From Bacillota bacterium (GTDB taxonomy: Bacteria; Bacillota; Clostridia; DSM-8532): a stretch of 5,971 nt of DNA. The stretch is taken from assembly GCA_023446675.1 (NCBI GenBank), contig JAEXPO010000035.1, forward strand, positions 1 through 5,971, read 5' to 3'. Both the position numbers and the translations under genes were made by a program. The number at the start of each line of letters is the position of its first letter. Within the stretch, counting starts at the first letter, position 1. Positions 1-5,971 of the stretch are shown here, in pieces. The notes beneath the pieces were generated by a model, which was given only the letters and a program-made list of their open reading frames with translations, ran no database searches and was not told the DNA's origin.

Positions 1-49
1 CATTTTGTACGTTAGCTCCTATCATCGGTCCGTTCACTCGAAGCAGGAT

Positions 50-80
50 TTGATCCTAAATGGGCCAAAAAGGGTATAAT
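50..80 (+). promoter_or_regulatory. Candidate sigma-70/sigma-A promoter of the rhomboid gene
   Basis: A perfect TATAAT lies at 75-80, with a weaker -35-like TTGATC at 50-55 and a 19-bp spacer, slightly longer than the optimum of 17. Transcription would begin near 86-88. That leaves a leader of about 30 nt carrying the Shine-Dalgarno site before the ATG at 118. The -10 box overlaps the upstream in-frame ATG at 79, so that ATG would not be in this transcript. This is prediction from motif match only. Confidence 0.5.
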
Positions 81-104
81 GAGACTATATGCCTTTGGCT
101 TACA

Positions 105-117
105 GGAAGGAAAAGAC
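105..117 (+). promoter_or_regulatory. Ribosome binding site deciding the rhomboid start
   Basis: GGAAGG at 105-110 sits 7 nt before the ATG at 118, a good Shine-Dalgarno arrangement. The earlier in-frame ATG at 79 has only AGGG at 71-74, 4 nt before it, and overlaps the candidate -10 box. The start at 118 is therefore preferred. Confidence 0.6.
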
Positions 118-699
118 ATGGATCAGGCTAAAAAAAGAGGAGGACTTCTCCACTATAATTCACCGGCCACACTTACCTTTGCACTGGTGTCGCTTTTGGC
201 CCTGCTTTTGGGGCAGTTGACCGACGGGGCTTCCACCAGCCTGCTGTTCTGCGTTTACCGCTCGTCCCTGCTGGATCCCTTAACCTATTTCAGACTGTTC
301 GGACATGTTCTGGGGCATGCAAACTGGGCCCACTTTTCAGGGAATATGATGCTGCTTCTCGTTTTGGGGCCCATGCTTGAAGAAAAGTACGGAACGAAAG
401 CCATAGTTAAAATGATTGTTCTTACAGCCCTTGTGTCAGGACTTCTTTATATGCTGGTTTTTCCACAGAGCGCCCTTCTAGGCGCCAGCGGCATCGTCTT
501 TATGATGATTGTTCTGGCCTCCGCCGCAGGCATGAAAAACGGCAAAATTCCTATTACCTTATTGCTTGTTATGGCCATTTATCTGGGAGGAGAGTTTTTA
601 AGCGGCATCGGCCCAACAGACGGTATAGCCCATGGCGCTCACATTCTTGGCGGGCTGTGCGGAGCGGGCTTCAGCTTTTTTATGGTAAAAAAGAAGTGA
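118..699 (+). CDS. Rhomboid-family intramembrane serine protease
   Basis: This is a 193-residue polytopic membrane protein of the rhomboid family, which cleaves transmembrane substrates within the lipid bilayer. Seen in the sequence: a first hydrophobic segment (about 17-33), then the H-x(4)-H-x(3)-N motif of the family (H67, H72, N76) leading into the second segment. Two more segments follow, with the serine motif GASG and S124 as the expected nucleophile. The last helix has AHILGG, with H175 as the expected catalytic base. All parts of the Ser-His dyad and the oxyanion-type His/Asn are present, so it is probably active. It has about six membrane segments and no large extra domain, a compact bacterial form. 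An in-frame ATG at 79 would add 13 residues, but the Shine-Dalgarno site and promoter position favour 118. The gene stands alone, convergent with the SDR gene. The substrate is unknown. Confidence 0.9.
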   Translation: MDQAKKRGGLLHYNSPATLTFALVSLLALLLGQLTDGASTSLLFCVYRSSLLDPLTYFRLFGHVLGHANWAHFSGNMMLLLVLGPMLEEKYGTKAIVKMIVLTALVSGLLYMLVFPQSALLGASGIVFMMIVLASAAGMKNGKIPITLLLVMAIYLGGEFLSGIGPTDGIAHGAHILGGLCGAGFSFFMVKKK

Positions 700-723
700 A
701 AGAGTACAATTTAGTTCTTATAG

Positions 724-760
724 AAAAAGAACCGGATGCGGTAAAGCACCGGTTCTTTTT
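724..760. terminator. Bidirectional Rho-independent terminator
   Basis: The arms GAACCGG (729-735) and CCGGTTC (749-755) pair perfectly. An inner TGC/GCA pairing closes a small loop next to a single bulged A. The stem is flanked by A5 on the left (724-728) and T6 on the right (756-761), so each strand reads stem then U-tract. It lies between the rhomboid stop (699) and the SDR stop (774) and can serve both convergent genes. Confidence 0.9.
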
Positions 761-773
761 TCCTATAATGGGA

Positions 774-1532
774 TTAGAGCAGGGCTGTCCAGCCGCCGTC
801 CACTGCAATGGTTTGACCTGTGGTATAGCTGGAGGCGTCGGAAGACAAAAAGACAAGTGCCCCATTAAGCTCACCGACTTTACCGATACGACCCATGGGG
901 GTTCTTCCCGCAGCTTCATCGTTAACCTCGCCGTTAAAGAAGCCTTCGGTCATTTCAGAGGCAAACACACCGGGAGCGATGGCATTTACGGTAATTCCCT
1001 TGGTTGCGTACTCAACCGCAAGGGCACGGGTAAGGTTGATGACGCTGGCCTTTGAGGTATTATAGCTTGCGTTGAAGGGGCTTCCTACAAGTCCGGCAAC
1101 AGAGGAGATGTTTATTATTTTGCCGTAATTGTGCTTTACCATTACCTTAAGGGCTTCACGAGAGGTGAGAAAAACACCTCTGGAGTTTACGGACATGACC
1201 TTATCCCAATCCTCAGTGGCATAGGACTCAGAGGCTCCCGGAATGACAACACCGGCATTATTCACCAGAATGTCTATTTTCCCGAAATCCTTTTCAATAC
1301 TCGCAATGGCGGATATAATATCTTCTTCCTTGGAAACATCGCAGGTATAAGCAACACTTTTACGGCCCATAGCGGTAATTTTGGACTTCAAAGCTTCAAG
1401 GCGATCCGCCCTGCGCGCTAAAATGGCAACGTCAGCGCCCGCTTCGGCAAGAACCTCGGCAAATTGAACTCCCAAACCGGAAGAGGCTCCGGTTACAACT
1501 GCAACCTTCCCCGTTAAATCAAACAATTTCAT
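774..1532 (-). CDS. SDR-family NAD(P)-dependent oxidoreductase
   Basis: This is a 252-residue classical short-chain dehydrogenase/reductase, the usual family length. It should be a cytosolic enzyme that interconverts an alcohol and a ketone with a nicotinamide cofactor. Seen: the Rossmann glycine motif TGASSGLG (14-21), an acidic D65 after beta-3, NNAG (91-94), and the tetrad N116, S144, Y157, K161 with YNTSK. PG follows at 187-188. The pair R40-R41 after the second beta strand suggests NADP(H) rather than NAD(H). The C-terminal VDGGW is typical of FabG and gluconate/sugar dehydrogenase-like members. A strong AAAAAGGAG Shine-Dalgarno site (1542-1550) precedes the ATG. The gene has its own promoter downstream of the transporter operon's terminator, so it is probably a separate unit. 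FabG-like, gluconate 5-dehydrogenase-like and steroid-dehydrogenase-like roles cannot be told apart here. The nearby sugar importer makes a sugar or polyol substrate plausible, but this is only inference. Confidence 0.92.
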   Translation of the reverse strand: MKLFDLTGKVAVVTGASSGLGVQFAEVLAEAGADVAILARRADRLEALKSKITAMGRKSVAYTCDVSKEEDIISAIASIEKDFGKIDILVNNAGVVIPGASESYATEDWDKVMSVNSRGVFLTSREALKVMVKHNYGKIINISSVAGLVGSPFNASYNTSKASVINLTRALAVEYATKGITVNAIAPGVFASEMTEGFFNGEVNDEAAGRTPMGRIGKVGELNGALVFLSSDASSYTTGQTIAVDGGWTALL

Positions 1533-1585
1533 AAGTCGACACTCCTTTTTTATATTTGTAATAGTAATCTAACAACTTTGTTTAT

Positions 1586-1614
1586 ATTTTAACATACAGC
1601 GGTTCGTATGACAA
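1586..1614 (-). promoter_or_regulatory. Sigma-70/sigma-A promoter of the SDR gene
   Basis: Read on the minus strand, TTGTCA (1614-1609) is followed by a 17-bp spacer and TAAAAT (1591-1586). A TG one base before the -10 gives an extended -10 element. Transcription should begin near 1579, leaving a leader of about 47 nt that contains the Shine-Dalgarno site. The region upstream (about 1620-1665) is very AT-rich and could act as an UP element. The match is strong but unproven. Confidence 0.7.
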
Positions 1615-1622
1615 TAGAAATC

Positions 1623-1636
1623 GTTAATTAATTAAC
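1623..1636. promoter_or_regulatory. 14-bp perfect palindrome upstream of the SDR promoter
   Basis: GTTAATTAATTAAC is a perfect palindrome ending 8 bp upstream of the SDR -35 box. A second small dyad, CTTAT-AG-ATAAG, lies at 1653-1664. The position suits an activator site or UP-element region, but AT-rich palindromes arise easily by chance. No regulator gene is in the window to pair with it. Confidence 0.3.
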
Positions 1637-1736
1637 AATATATTTTTATTTACTTATAGATAAGCATTATTAGTATGGAGCTTCGGTTAAATTGTATGCA
1701 AAGAGAACAGGGGATTTGTAATGTCACGAGTACCAC

Positions 1737-1772
1737 AAAAAGCCGGTCCGCTAAGAAAGCGAAACCGGCTTT
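1737..1772 (-). terminator. Rho-independent terminator of the transporter operon
   Basis: On the minus strand, AAAGCCGGT pairs with ACCGGCTTT (arms 1764-1772 and 1739-1747). An inner CGCT/AGCG pairing lies around a short loop, and a U-tract comes from A1737-1741. It starts about 34 bp past the stop of the solute-binding-protein gene and separates that operon from the SDR promoter. Confidence 0.88.
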
Positions 1773-1805
1773 AGGGCAAATCGAGATTTAACTAAGTAGA
1801 AAACC

Positions 1806-3482
1806 TTATTTAAGGTAGAAGGTTTCAAGTACCTTGAGGTAATCGGCAAGGCCCATGCTCTCCAGCGAAGCCTTGTAGTTCTCCCACTCGGCGTCATTGT
1901 CAATATCCTTGGTACCAATGACGAAGGCCGTGTCTGTTGCTGCTATGAAATCGTTAAAGAGGGTTTGGTAATCGGCCTTTTTTGTGATGAGATCGGTGTC
2001 GGAGCACCAGACCACATCGGGAATATTATGCCAGACATAATAGGGCTCATAGGTTTTTGCCGCTGTCAGGAGAACATAGGTATTGTCCGAATTTCTCAAG
2101 GAATCGTCGGCCGTGGTGCCGTAGCGTATGTCCGCCCGATCGTAGCGGGGGAAGAAGCCTGAATTCCACAGGTAAAGGTTGAAGGCTTTTTCAAGCTGCC
2201 TCAGCTTATAGGAGGGCGTATTGCCGCTGTAAGCGGGCGAATCGGACATATCATAGGTGATTCCTTCCACCCCGTGCATACCGAAGACGCTGCCCTCGTC
2301 GCTAATCATCCAATCCAGCCATTTAAAAGCGATTTCAGGATTTTTGCAGTTGGCGGTAATGGCGGTGTTGAGATTGAAATTGCCTCCCTTTCTGGCAGCG
2401 GACTGCTGAAGGCCTGTGGGGCCCTTAAGGGGGGCCAGGGCTTCGTAATCCGTCCAGTTAAGCACCTTGGAATCAATTATCGCTCCCTGGTACCAAAAGG
2501 GGAACGCGCCTACTATGGTTTCACCGGCGGGCTTGTTAAGGAGAGCTTTGAATTGGGATTCATCCTGAACATAGGTTTCCTCAAGCAGAAGCCCGCTCTC
2601 GAAAAGGTCGTTGAGATAGCGAAGGCCTTCACGCCAGCCATCGGTATTTGCGATGAATTCAAGCTTTCCGTCGTCTGTGATGTAATAGTAATTGTCCCTG
2701 TAAAGCTGGAAGGAATTCATAAGGTATTTGATGGGATCCGACTGGCGTCCGTTGTAGAACCCTACCAGACCCAGCTCATCCTTTTGTCCGTTTTGGTTGG
2801 GATCCTGCTCCTTGAAGGCGATGAGCATCTGCTTGAATTCCTCAGGGGTGGTGGGAGCTTTCATGTTGAGCGTTTCAAGCCAATCGGAGTAGACCCACAT
2901 TTTGTACTCGGAATCCTTATGCACCCCGGTATCCGTATACATGAAGGTATAAATGTTTCCGTCGGGAGCCGTCAGCATATCCCTGTACTGGGGCTGTTCT
3001 GCCAGAGCCTTTTGATAGTTGACGCCTATGGTATCGATGTAATTGGTGAGAGGGATAATGATGCCCCCTTCCACCAGCATGGAAATCTTATCCGTGGAAT
3101 GGCTTCCCGCAATGATATCCGGATAGTCGCCGCTGGCCACCATCAGGTTGAACGCCTCGTCTCCCGTTGTATTGCTGAAGAGATCCCATTCAATATGCAC
3201 ACCGCTGAGCTTTTCATATTCGGTGGTGGTTACATTGGACATATAATCATTGTCCGGGGATGCGGGCCCCCATACCTTAAGGGTTACGGGCTCTGTGGTA
3301 AGGGGCATTTCATAGCCGCCCGAAACCTTGCCTCCGGAAGGCTCCCCGGTACCGGCTGATGCAGTGGGTGTTGTGCTGGAAGACGCGCCGGGAGTATTTG
3401 CCGGAGCTGAGGTGCCGCAGCCGCCTAAAAGTGTGATGGACAAAACGACAGCTAATGCTTTAACCAGAATTCTTTTCATCAT
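1806..3482 (-). CDS. Extracellular solute-binding lipoprotein of a CUT1-type sugar ABC importer (LipO/YtcQ-like)
   Basis: This 558-residue protein should be anchored outside the cell membrane and deliver a carbohydrate to the two permeases encoded just upstream. Seen: a lipoprotein signal peptide with a basic start (MMKRILVK), a hydrophobic core to about residue 19, and lipobox LGGC with C22 as the lipidated cysteine. A Ser/Thr/Gly/Pro-rich linker follows to about residue 56. The mature part begins with PVTLKVWGP, a typical family-1 binding-protein strand. An EF-hand-like loop (D227, N229, N231, G232, D235, E236) is common in this subfamily and probably binds calcium. The stretch NPEIAFKWLDWM (381-392) followed by GVEGITYDM and the tail GLADYLK are also family-typical. 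Two adjacent ATGs follow an AGGAGG site (3488-3493), 5 and 8 nt away, so the true start may be one codon later. Such proteins bind oligosaccharides or modified sugars; the ligand here is unknown. Confidence 0.9.
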   Translation of the reverse strand: MMKRILVKALAVVLSITLLGGCGTSAPANTPGASSSTTPTASAGTGEPSGGKVSGGYEMPLTTEPVTLKVWGPASPDNDYMSNVTTTEYEKLSGVHIEWDLFSNTTGDEAFNLMVASGDYPDIIAGSHSTDKISMLVEGGIIIPLTNYIDTIGVNYQKALAEQPQYRDMLTAPDGNIYTFMYTDTGVHKDSEYKMWVYSDWLETLNMKAPTTPEEFKQMLIAFKEQDPNQNGQKDELGLVGFYNGRQSDPIKYLMNSFQLYRDNYYYITDDGKLEFIANTDGWREGLRYLNDLFESGLLLEETYVQDESQFKALLNKPAGETIVGAFPFWYQGAIIDSKVLNWTDYEALAPLKGPTGLQQSAARKGGNFNLNTAITANCKNPEIAFKWLDWMISDEGSVFGMHGVEGITYDMSDSPAYSGNTPSYKLRQLEKAFNLYLWNSGFFPRYDRADIRYGTTADDSLRNSDNTYVLLTAAKTYEPYYVWHNIPDVVWCSDTDLITKKADYQTLFNDFIAATDTAFVIGTKDIDNDAEWENYKASLESMGLADYLKVLETFYLK

Positions 3483-3487
3483 GGATT

Positions 3488-3493
3488 CCTCCT
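3488..3493 (-). promoter_or_regulatory. Strong Shine-Dalgarno site of the binding-protein gene
   Basis: A full AGGAGG on the minus strand lies 5 nt before the first ATG (3482) and 8 nt before the second (3479). The second spacing is nearer the optimum, so either codon may be used. The strength fits high expression of the binding protein. Confidence 0.65.
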
Positions 3494-3509
3494 AATCAAT
3501 ATTCTATGA

Positions 3510-3535
3510 AAGCCTCGATTGGCCACTCGAGGCTT
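3510..3535 (-). other. Intercistronic stem-loop between second permease and binding protein
   Basis: AAGCCTCGA (3510-3518) and TCGAGGCTT (3527-3535) form a perfect 9-bp stem with an 8-nt loop in the 80-nt gap between the permease stop (3563) and the binding-protein start (3482). On the minus strand it is followed by TCATAGAATATT, not a U-tract, so it is a poor terminator. It is better explained as an mRNA-stabilising or processing structure that raises the binding protein relative to the permeases. The function is inferred. Confidence 0.6.
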
Positions 3536-3562
3536 GCCATAAGTCAAGTGGTTGAAATGAGG

Positions 3563-4453
3563 CTAACCTTTCACGGCGCCAATCATAATTCCCTTTACGA
3601 AATATTTTTGAACAAAAGGATAAATCAGCATAACGGGAAGGGATGCCACAACAATAACGGCGTATTTCATAACATTGCGGCGTTCCTCCAGAAGGAGCAG
3701 ATCCCTCACGTCAAGCGTGTCCATATCCGAGCTGTTGAGTACCAGTATTTCCCTTAATACAAGGGAAAGAGGGTATTTGTCACGGACTTTAAGATACATC
3801 ATAGCATCGAAATAGGAATTCCAGAAGCCCACGGCATAAAATAGGCCTGTTACGGCCAATATGGGCACGGAGAGCGGCAGAAGAATGCTTACAAGGTAAC
3901 GGATATTGCCGCAGCCGTCGATGCGGGAGGATTCCAGCACCTCACCGGGAACCTGGGTTTTGAAGTAAGTGCGCATCACAATCATGTTATAAACCGACAT
4001 GGCGCCGGGTAAAAGCACGGCAAGGCGGGTATTCATAAGGCCCAGATTTCGCACCTGCAAAAAAGTAGGAATGATGCCGCCTGAGAAATACATGGTTACC
4101 ATGCAGAGCAGCATGATAAAGCCTCTGCCCTTGAAATCGGAGCGGGAAAGGGGATAGGCGCAGCAAACCGTCACCGACAGGGCGATAAAGGTACCGGCAG
4201 CCATATAAAATAGTGAATTGGCATAACCTGTCCAGATGTCCTTATATTTAAATACCGCCTCATAGCCCGCCAGTGAAAAACGGGTGGGCCAGAGGGAAAG
4301 GCCCATGGTACTGACGCCTGCGGAAAAGGACGCCGATATGACATAGAGCAGGGGATAGAGTATGACAACAAGAAAAACTGATAGAATGATCCAGTCCACG
4401 GTCAGAAAAATCCTGTCTCCGACCGTATGACGAAGGGCTGTGCTCTTTTTCAT
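3563..4453 (-). CDS. Sugar ABC transporter permease, YtcP/LplC-like (MalG-type)
   Basis: This 296-residue inner-membrane permease is of usual length for the family. It should pair with the LplB-type permease to form the translocation pore of a CUT1-type importer. Seen: a first membrane helix at about 19-40, several further hydrophobic segments, and the cytoplasmic coupling loop at about 160-177. That loop has E164-S165-S166, D169-G170 and then LPLSVP, the EAA motif with Ser in place of the two Ala. The C-terminal FVQKYFVKGIMIGAVKG is a hallmark of the MalG/YtcP branch. A GGAG Shine-Dalgarno site lies 7 nt before the ATG. It overlaps the stop of the preceding permease (TAAAGGAG), so the two are probably translated in a coupled way. 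No ATPase gene is present in the window; a shared MsmK-type ATPase is likely to energise it. The substrate is unknown. Confidence 0.92.
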   Translation of the reverse strand: MKKSTALRHTVGDRIFLTVDWIILSVFLVVILYPLLYVISASFSAGVSTMGLSLWPTRFSLAGYEAVFKYKDIWTGYANSLFYMAAGTFIALSVTVCCAYPLSRSDFKGRGFIMLLCMVTMYFSGGIIPTFLQVRNLGLMNTRLAVLLPGAMSVYNMIVMRTYFKTQVPGEVLESSRIDGCGNIRYLVSILLPLSVPILAVTGLFYAVGFWNSYFDAMMYLKVRDKYPLSLVLREILVLNSSDMDTLDVRDLLLLEERRNVMKYAVIVVASLPVMLIYPFVQKYFVKGIMIGAVKG

Positions 4454-4465
4454 TCCGATACTCCT

Positions 4466-5389
4466 TTACCAAAGTGAATTTCCACTGATTTTCCCAGTGA
4501 TTTTATTAACCGTTACAAGCAGTACAACGTTTATAATGGATACGAAAAGGCCGATAGCCGTCGCATAAGAGTACTGGGGAAGAGTGGAGGCGATGCCCTG
4601 CTTATATACAAAGGTGCTGATGACCTCTGAAACGGTAGAGTTCAAATTATTCTGAAGAAGGTAAATTTTCTCGTATCCCACCGACAGAATGCCGCCGCAG
4701 TTCATAATAAGGAGGATGGCTATGGTAGGCATCAGGCAGGGGATATCTATATGGCGGATGCGTTTCATTATGGTAGCCCCGTCCACAATAGCGGCCTCGT
4801 GAAGCTCAGGCGGTACTCCGGCCAGAGAAGCGATATAGATAATGGAGCCGTAACCCACACCCTGCCAAACGCCGGACCACACGTAAATGGTATAGAAGTA
4901 ATCCGGATTGCTCATGAAATTAACGGCGCTGCCCCCAAGGGCCTGAATAATAATGTTGATAACTCCGTTTCGGGTATCCAGAAACTGAAGAATGATACCG
5001 GCCATCACCACGGTGGAAATAAAGTGGGGGGCGTAGCTTATAAGCTGCACAGTCTTTTTAAAGCGCGGTCCGGGTATGTAATTGAGCAAAAGCGCTAAAA
5101 GAATGGGCAAAGGGAAGGTGCACAGGGAGTATAGGCTTATAAACAGTGTGTTTTTTACAATTGAAAAGAACTTGGGGTTTTCGAGAAAACGGATGAAATG
5201 CTTCCAGCCTCCCCAGGGGCTTCCGCTGATGGTGCGCACCGGTGTAAAATCCCGGAAGGCAATTTGAACTCCGTACATGGGGATGTACTTAAAAAGGATA
5301 AGGTAAAGAACGGGGACGGCTACCAGGAGATACAGCCCCCAGTTCTTTTTAAGCTCTTTCTTAATTCCGGATACTACTGTGTTTTTCAT
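4466..5389 (-). CDS. Sugar ABC transporter permease, LplB-like (MalF-type)
   Basis: This 307-residue integral membrane protein is one half of the import channel. Seen: a basic N-terminus, a first helix at about 18-35 followed by IPMYGVQIAFRDF, which is characteristic of the LplB branch, and about five further membrane segments. The EAA coupling loop is at about 190-218 (GVPPELHEAA, then D203-G204, then DIP at 215-217) and should contact the shared ATPase. The C-terminal GNSLW is also usual for this branch. The start is chosen from GGAAGGAAG about 8 nt upstream. The gene begins 18 bp after the stop of the hydrolase remnant and ends 12 bp before the second permease, so it is in the same transcript. 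The order permease, permease, binding protein is the common one for this subfamily. No promoter was seen inside this group, so the operon promoter is probably beyond the right edge. Confidence 0.92.
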   Translation of the reverse strand: MKNTVVSGIKKELKKNWGLYLLVAVPVLYLILFKYIPMYGVQIAFRDFTPVRTISGSPWGGWKHFIRFLENPKFFSIVKNTLFISLYSLCTFPLPILLALLLNYIPGPRFKKTVQLISYAPHFISTVVMAGIILQFLDTRNGVINIIIQALGGSAVNFMSNPDYFYTIYVWSGVWQGVGYGSIIYIASLAGVPPELHEAAIVDGATIMKRIRHIDIPCLMPTIAILLIMNCGGILSVGYEKIYLLQNNLNSTVSEVISTFVYKQGIASTLPQYSYATAIGLFVSIINVVLLVTVNKITGKISGNSLW

Positions 5390-5407
5390 CGTCTATTCTT
5401 CCTTCCC

Positions 5408-5971
5408 TCATAGGCTCTCCGCAAGGCTTTCATATCTTATAAGGCGTACAGGCCCTAAAAGCCCGGAAACAAAATTCTCGCCCTCTCTGTCCATATTGTC
5501 CCCGTTCCAATACCGGTTCCAGCCGAGAGCTTCCCCCTCGTCCACTAAAAGCTGCCTGCGTTCTACCGCGGCGGAATTGGCGGCGATGATAACAATTTCA
5601 TTCTCACCGTCGGTGACAAGCTCGGTGATATCCAGCCGGTAGGGCGCCCAGACCCTTGCTCCGGCAAGGGTGCCGTTAACCCGGACCTCTGCGCTCTGGC
5701 CAACCTGGCCTAAGTCCAGGACATATCTTCCCGGCTTTTTCTTAAGGGAGAGGCTGTTCTTATAGAGGCCCCTTCCGGAGAACCAGGCAAGGCCGTGGAG
5801 GCGCCAGTCCCAAAGCGGAGTTAAAAACGGCTTTACAATGACTGAAACGGGAGCCAGAAGGCCCTGGGTCTTATCCCCGACAGTTACCCGGATGCTTTAA
5901 AAGCGGCTATGCCCTTTGGGTTCAATAGAGGTCCAATCCGACTCCAGGGCGATGGGGGCGCCGTCCAGGGT
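5408..5971 (-). pseudogene. Glycoside-hydrolase C-terminal region (GH106/GH2-like sugar-binding domain), with in-frame stop
   Basis: Only the 3' end of this gene is in the window. Reading from the right edge, 24 codons (5971-5900) are open, then comes TAA (5897-5899), then 162 further codons in the same frame to TGA (5408-5410). The part after the stop is clearly family-like: WFSGRGLYKNS, then DLGQVGQSAEVRVNG, WAPYRLDITELV, GENEIVI and finally SGLLGPVRL. These are the marks of the beta-sandwich sugar-binding domain found at the end of GH106-type alpha-L-rhamnosidases and in GH2-like enzymes. No usual start codon after the TAA could express this domain on its own: the only ATG is late, in DNMDRE, and the GTG is at about residue 118. 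The gene would normally release sugar from a glycan feeding the importer encoded just downstream. The catalytic part lies outside the window, so the family is not fixed. It is called a pseudogene because of the stop; a sequence error is also possible. Confidence 0.65.

Noticed and set aside
1..78. Possible tail of an upstream gene
   Set aside because: Short plus-strand frames exist, but none shows a recognisable protein end, and too little sequence is present to support a call.
657..1055. Plus-strand open frame overlapping the end of the rhomboid gene and the SDR gene
   Set aside because: It runs through the bidirectional terminator and lies antisense to the conserved C-terminal half of the SDR, with no family features.
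1637..1736. Possible small RNA or small gene in the SDR/transporter gap
   Set aside because: I see AT-rich sequence and the operon terminator but no promoter plus terminator pair or ribosome site with a credible small frame.
2274..3359. Long plus-strand open frame of 361 codons opposite the solute-binding-protein gene
   Set aside because: It is wholly antisense to a gene with a clear signal peptide, lipobox and family motifs. Its translation shows no recognisable domain and no good ribosome site was seen. It is probably a by-product of codon bias in the real gene.
5379..5642. Plus-strand open frame of 87 codons opposite the hydrolase end
   Set aside because: The minus strand carries the sugar-binding-domain signature across the same bases; the plus-strand product is Ser/Pro-rich without motifs.
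1806..5971. Previously undescribed defence or mobile system
   Set aside because: All four genes fit known carbohydrate transport and hydrolysis families. No nuclease, integrase, toxin-antitoxin pair, terminal repeats or CRISPR-like repeats were seen.

Overview
The window looks like a chromosomal carbohydrate-use region from a Gram-positive bacterium of the Bacillota, probably a Clostridia member (Lachnospiraceae-like) or a Paenibacillus relative. The support is strong purine-rich Shine-Dalgarno sites, a lipoprotein-type solute-binding protein, and a LplB/YtcP/LipO transporter set typical of these groups. The taxon is inferred from style only.

Layout, left to right. Positions 1-117 hold no gene I can support, only a candidate promoter with a perfect TATAAT. 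A plus-strand rhomboid-family intramembrane serine protease follows (118-699). It ends at a strong stem-loop (about 724-760) that can terminate transcription from both sides. All other genes are on the minus strand. An SDR-family oxidoreductase (774-1532) has its own sigma-70-type promoter (1586-1614) and shares that terminator. The gap 1533-1805 also holds two short AT-rich dyads and the terminator of the transporter operon (1737-1772). Reading leftwards from the right edge, that operon is: a glycoside-hydrolase-like gene (5408-5971, cut by the window edge), an LplB-type permease (4466-5389), a YtcP/LplC-type permease (3563-4453) and a lipoprotein solute-binding protein (1806-3482).

How they work together: the three transport genes form a CUT1-type ABC importer for an oligosaccharide or modified sugar. 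Its ATPase is not encoded here, which is usual for this subfamily because a shared MsmK/UgpC-type ATPase is normally supplied from elsewhere. The linked hydrolase suggests that the importer's substrate is a plant- or host-glycan fragment. The SDR may act on a released sugar or be unrelated.

The most notable point is in the hydrolase gene. A single in-frame TAA (5897-5899) splits a reading frame that is otherwise continuous and family-like on both sides. Neither alternative frame gets past the site, so this is a nonsense mutation, a sequence error, or much less likely readthrough. The second point is a 9-bp stem-loop between the second permease and the binding-protein gene, placed where such importers often set a high binding-protein to permease ratio. 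I see no CRISPR array, RNA gene, insertion sequence or clearly new system.
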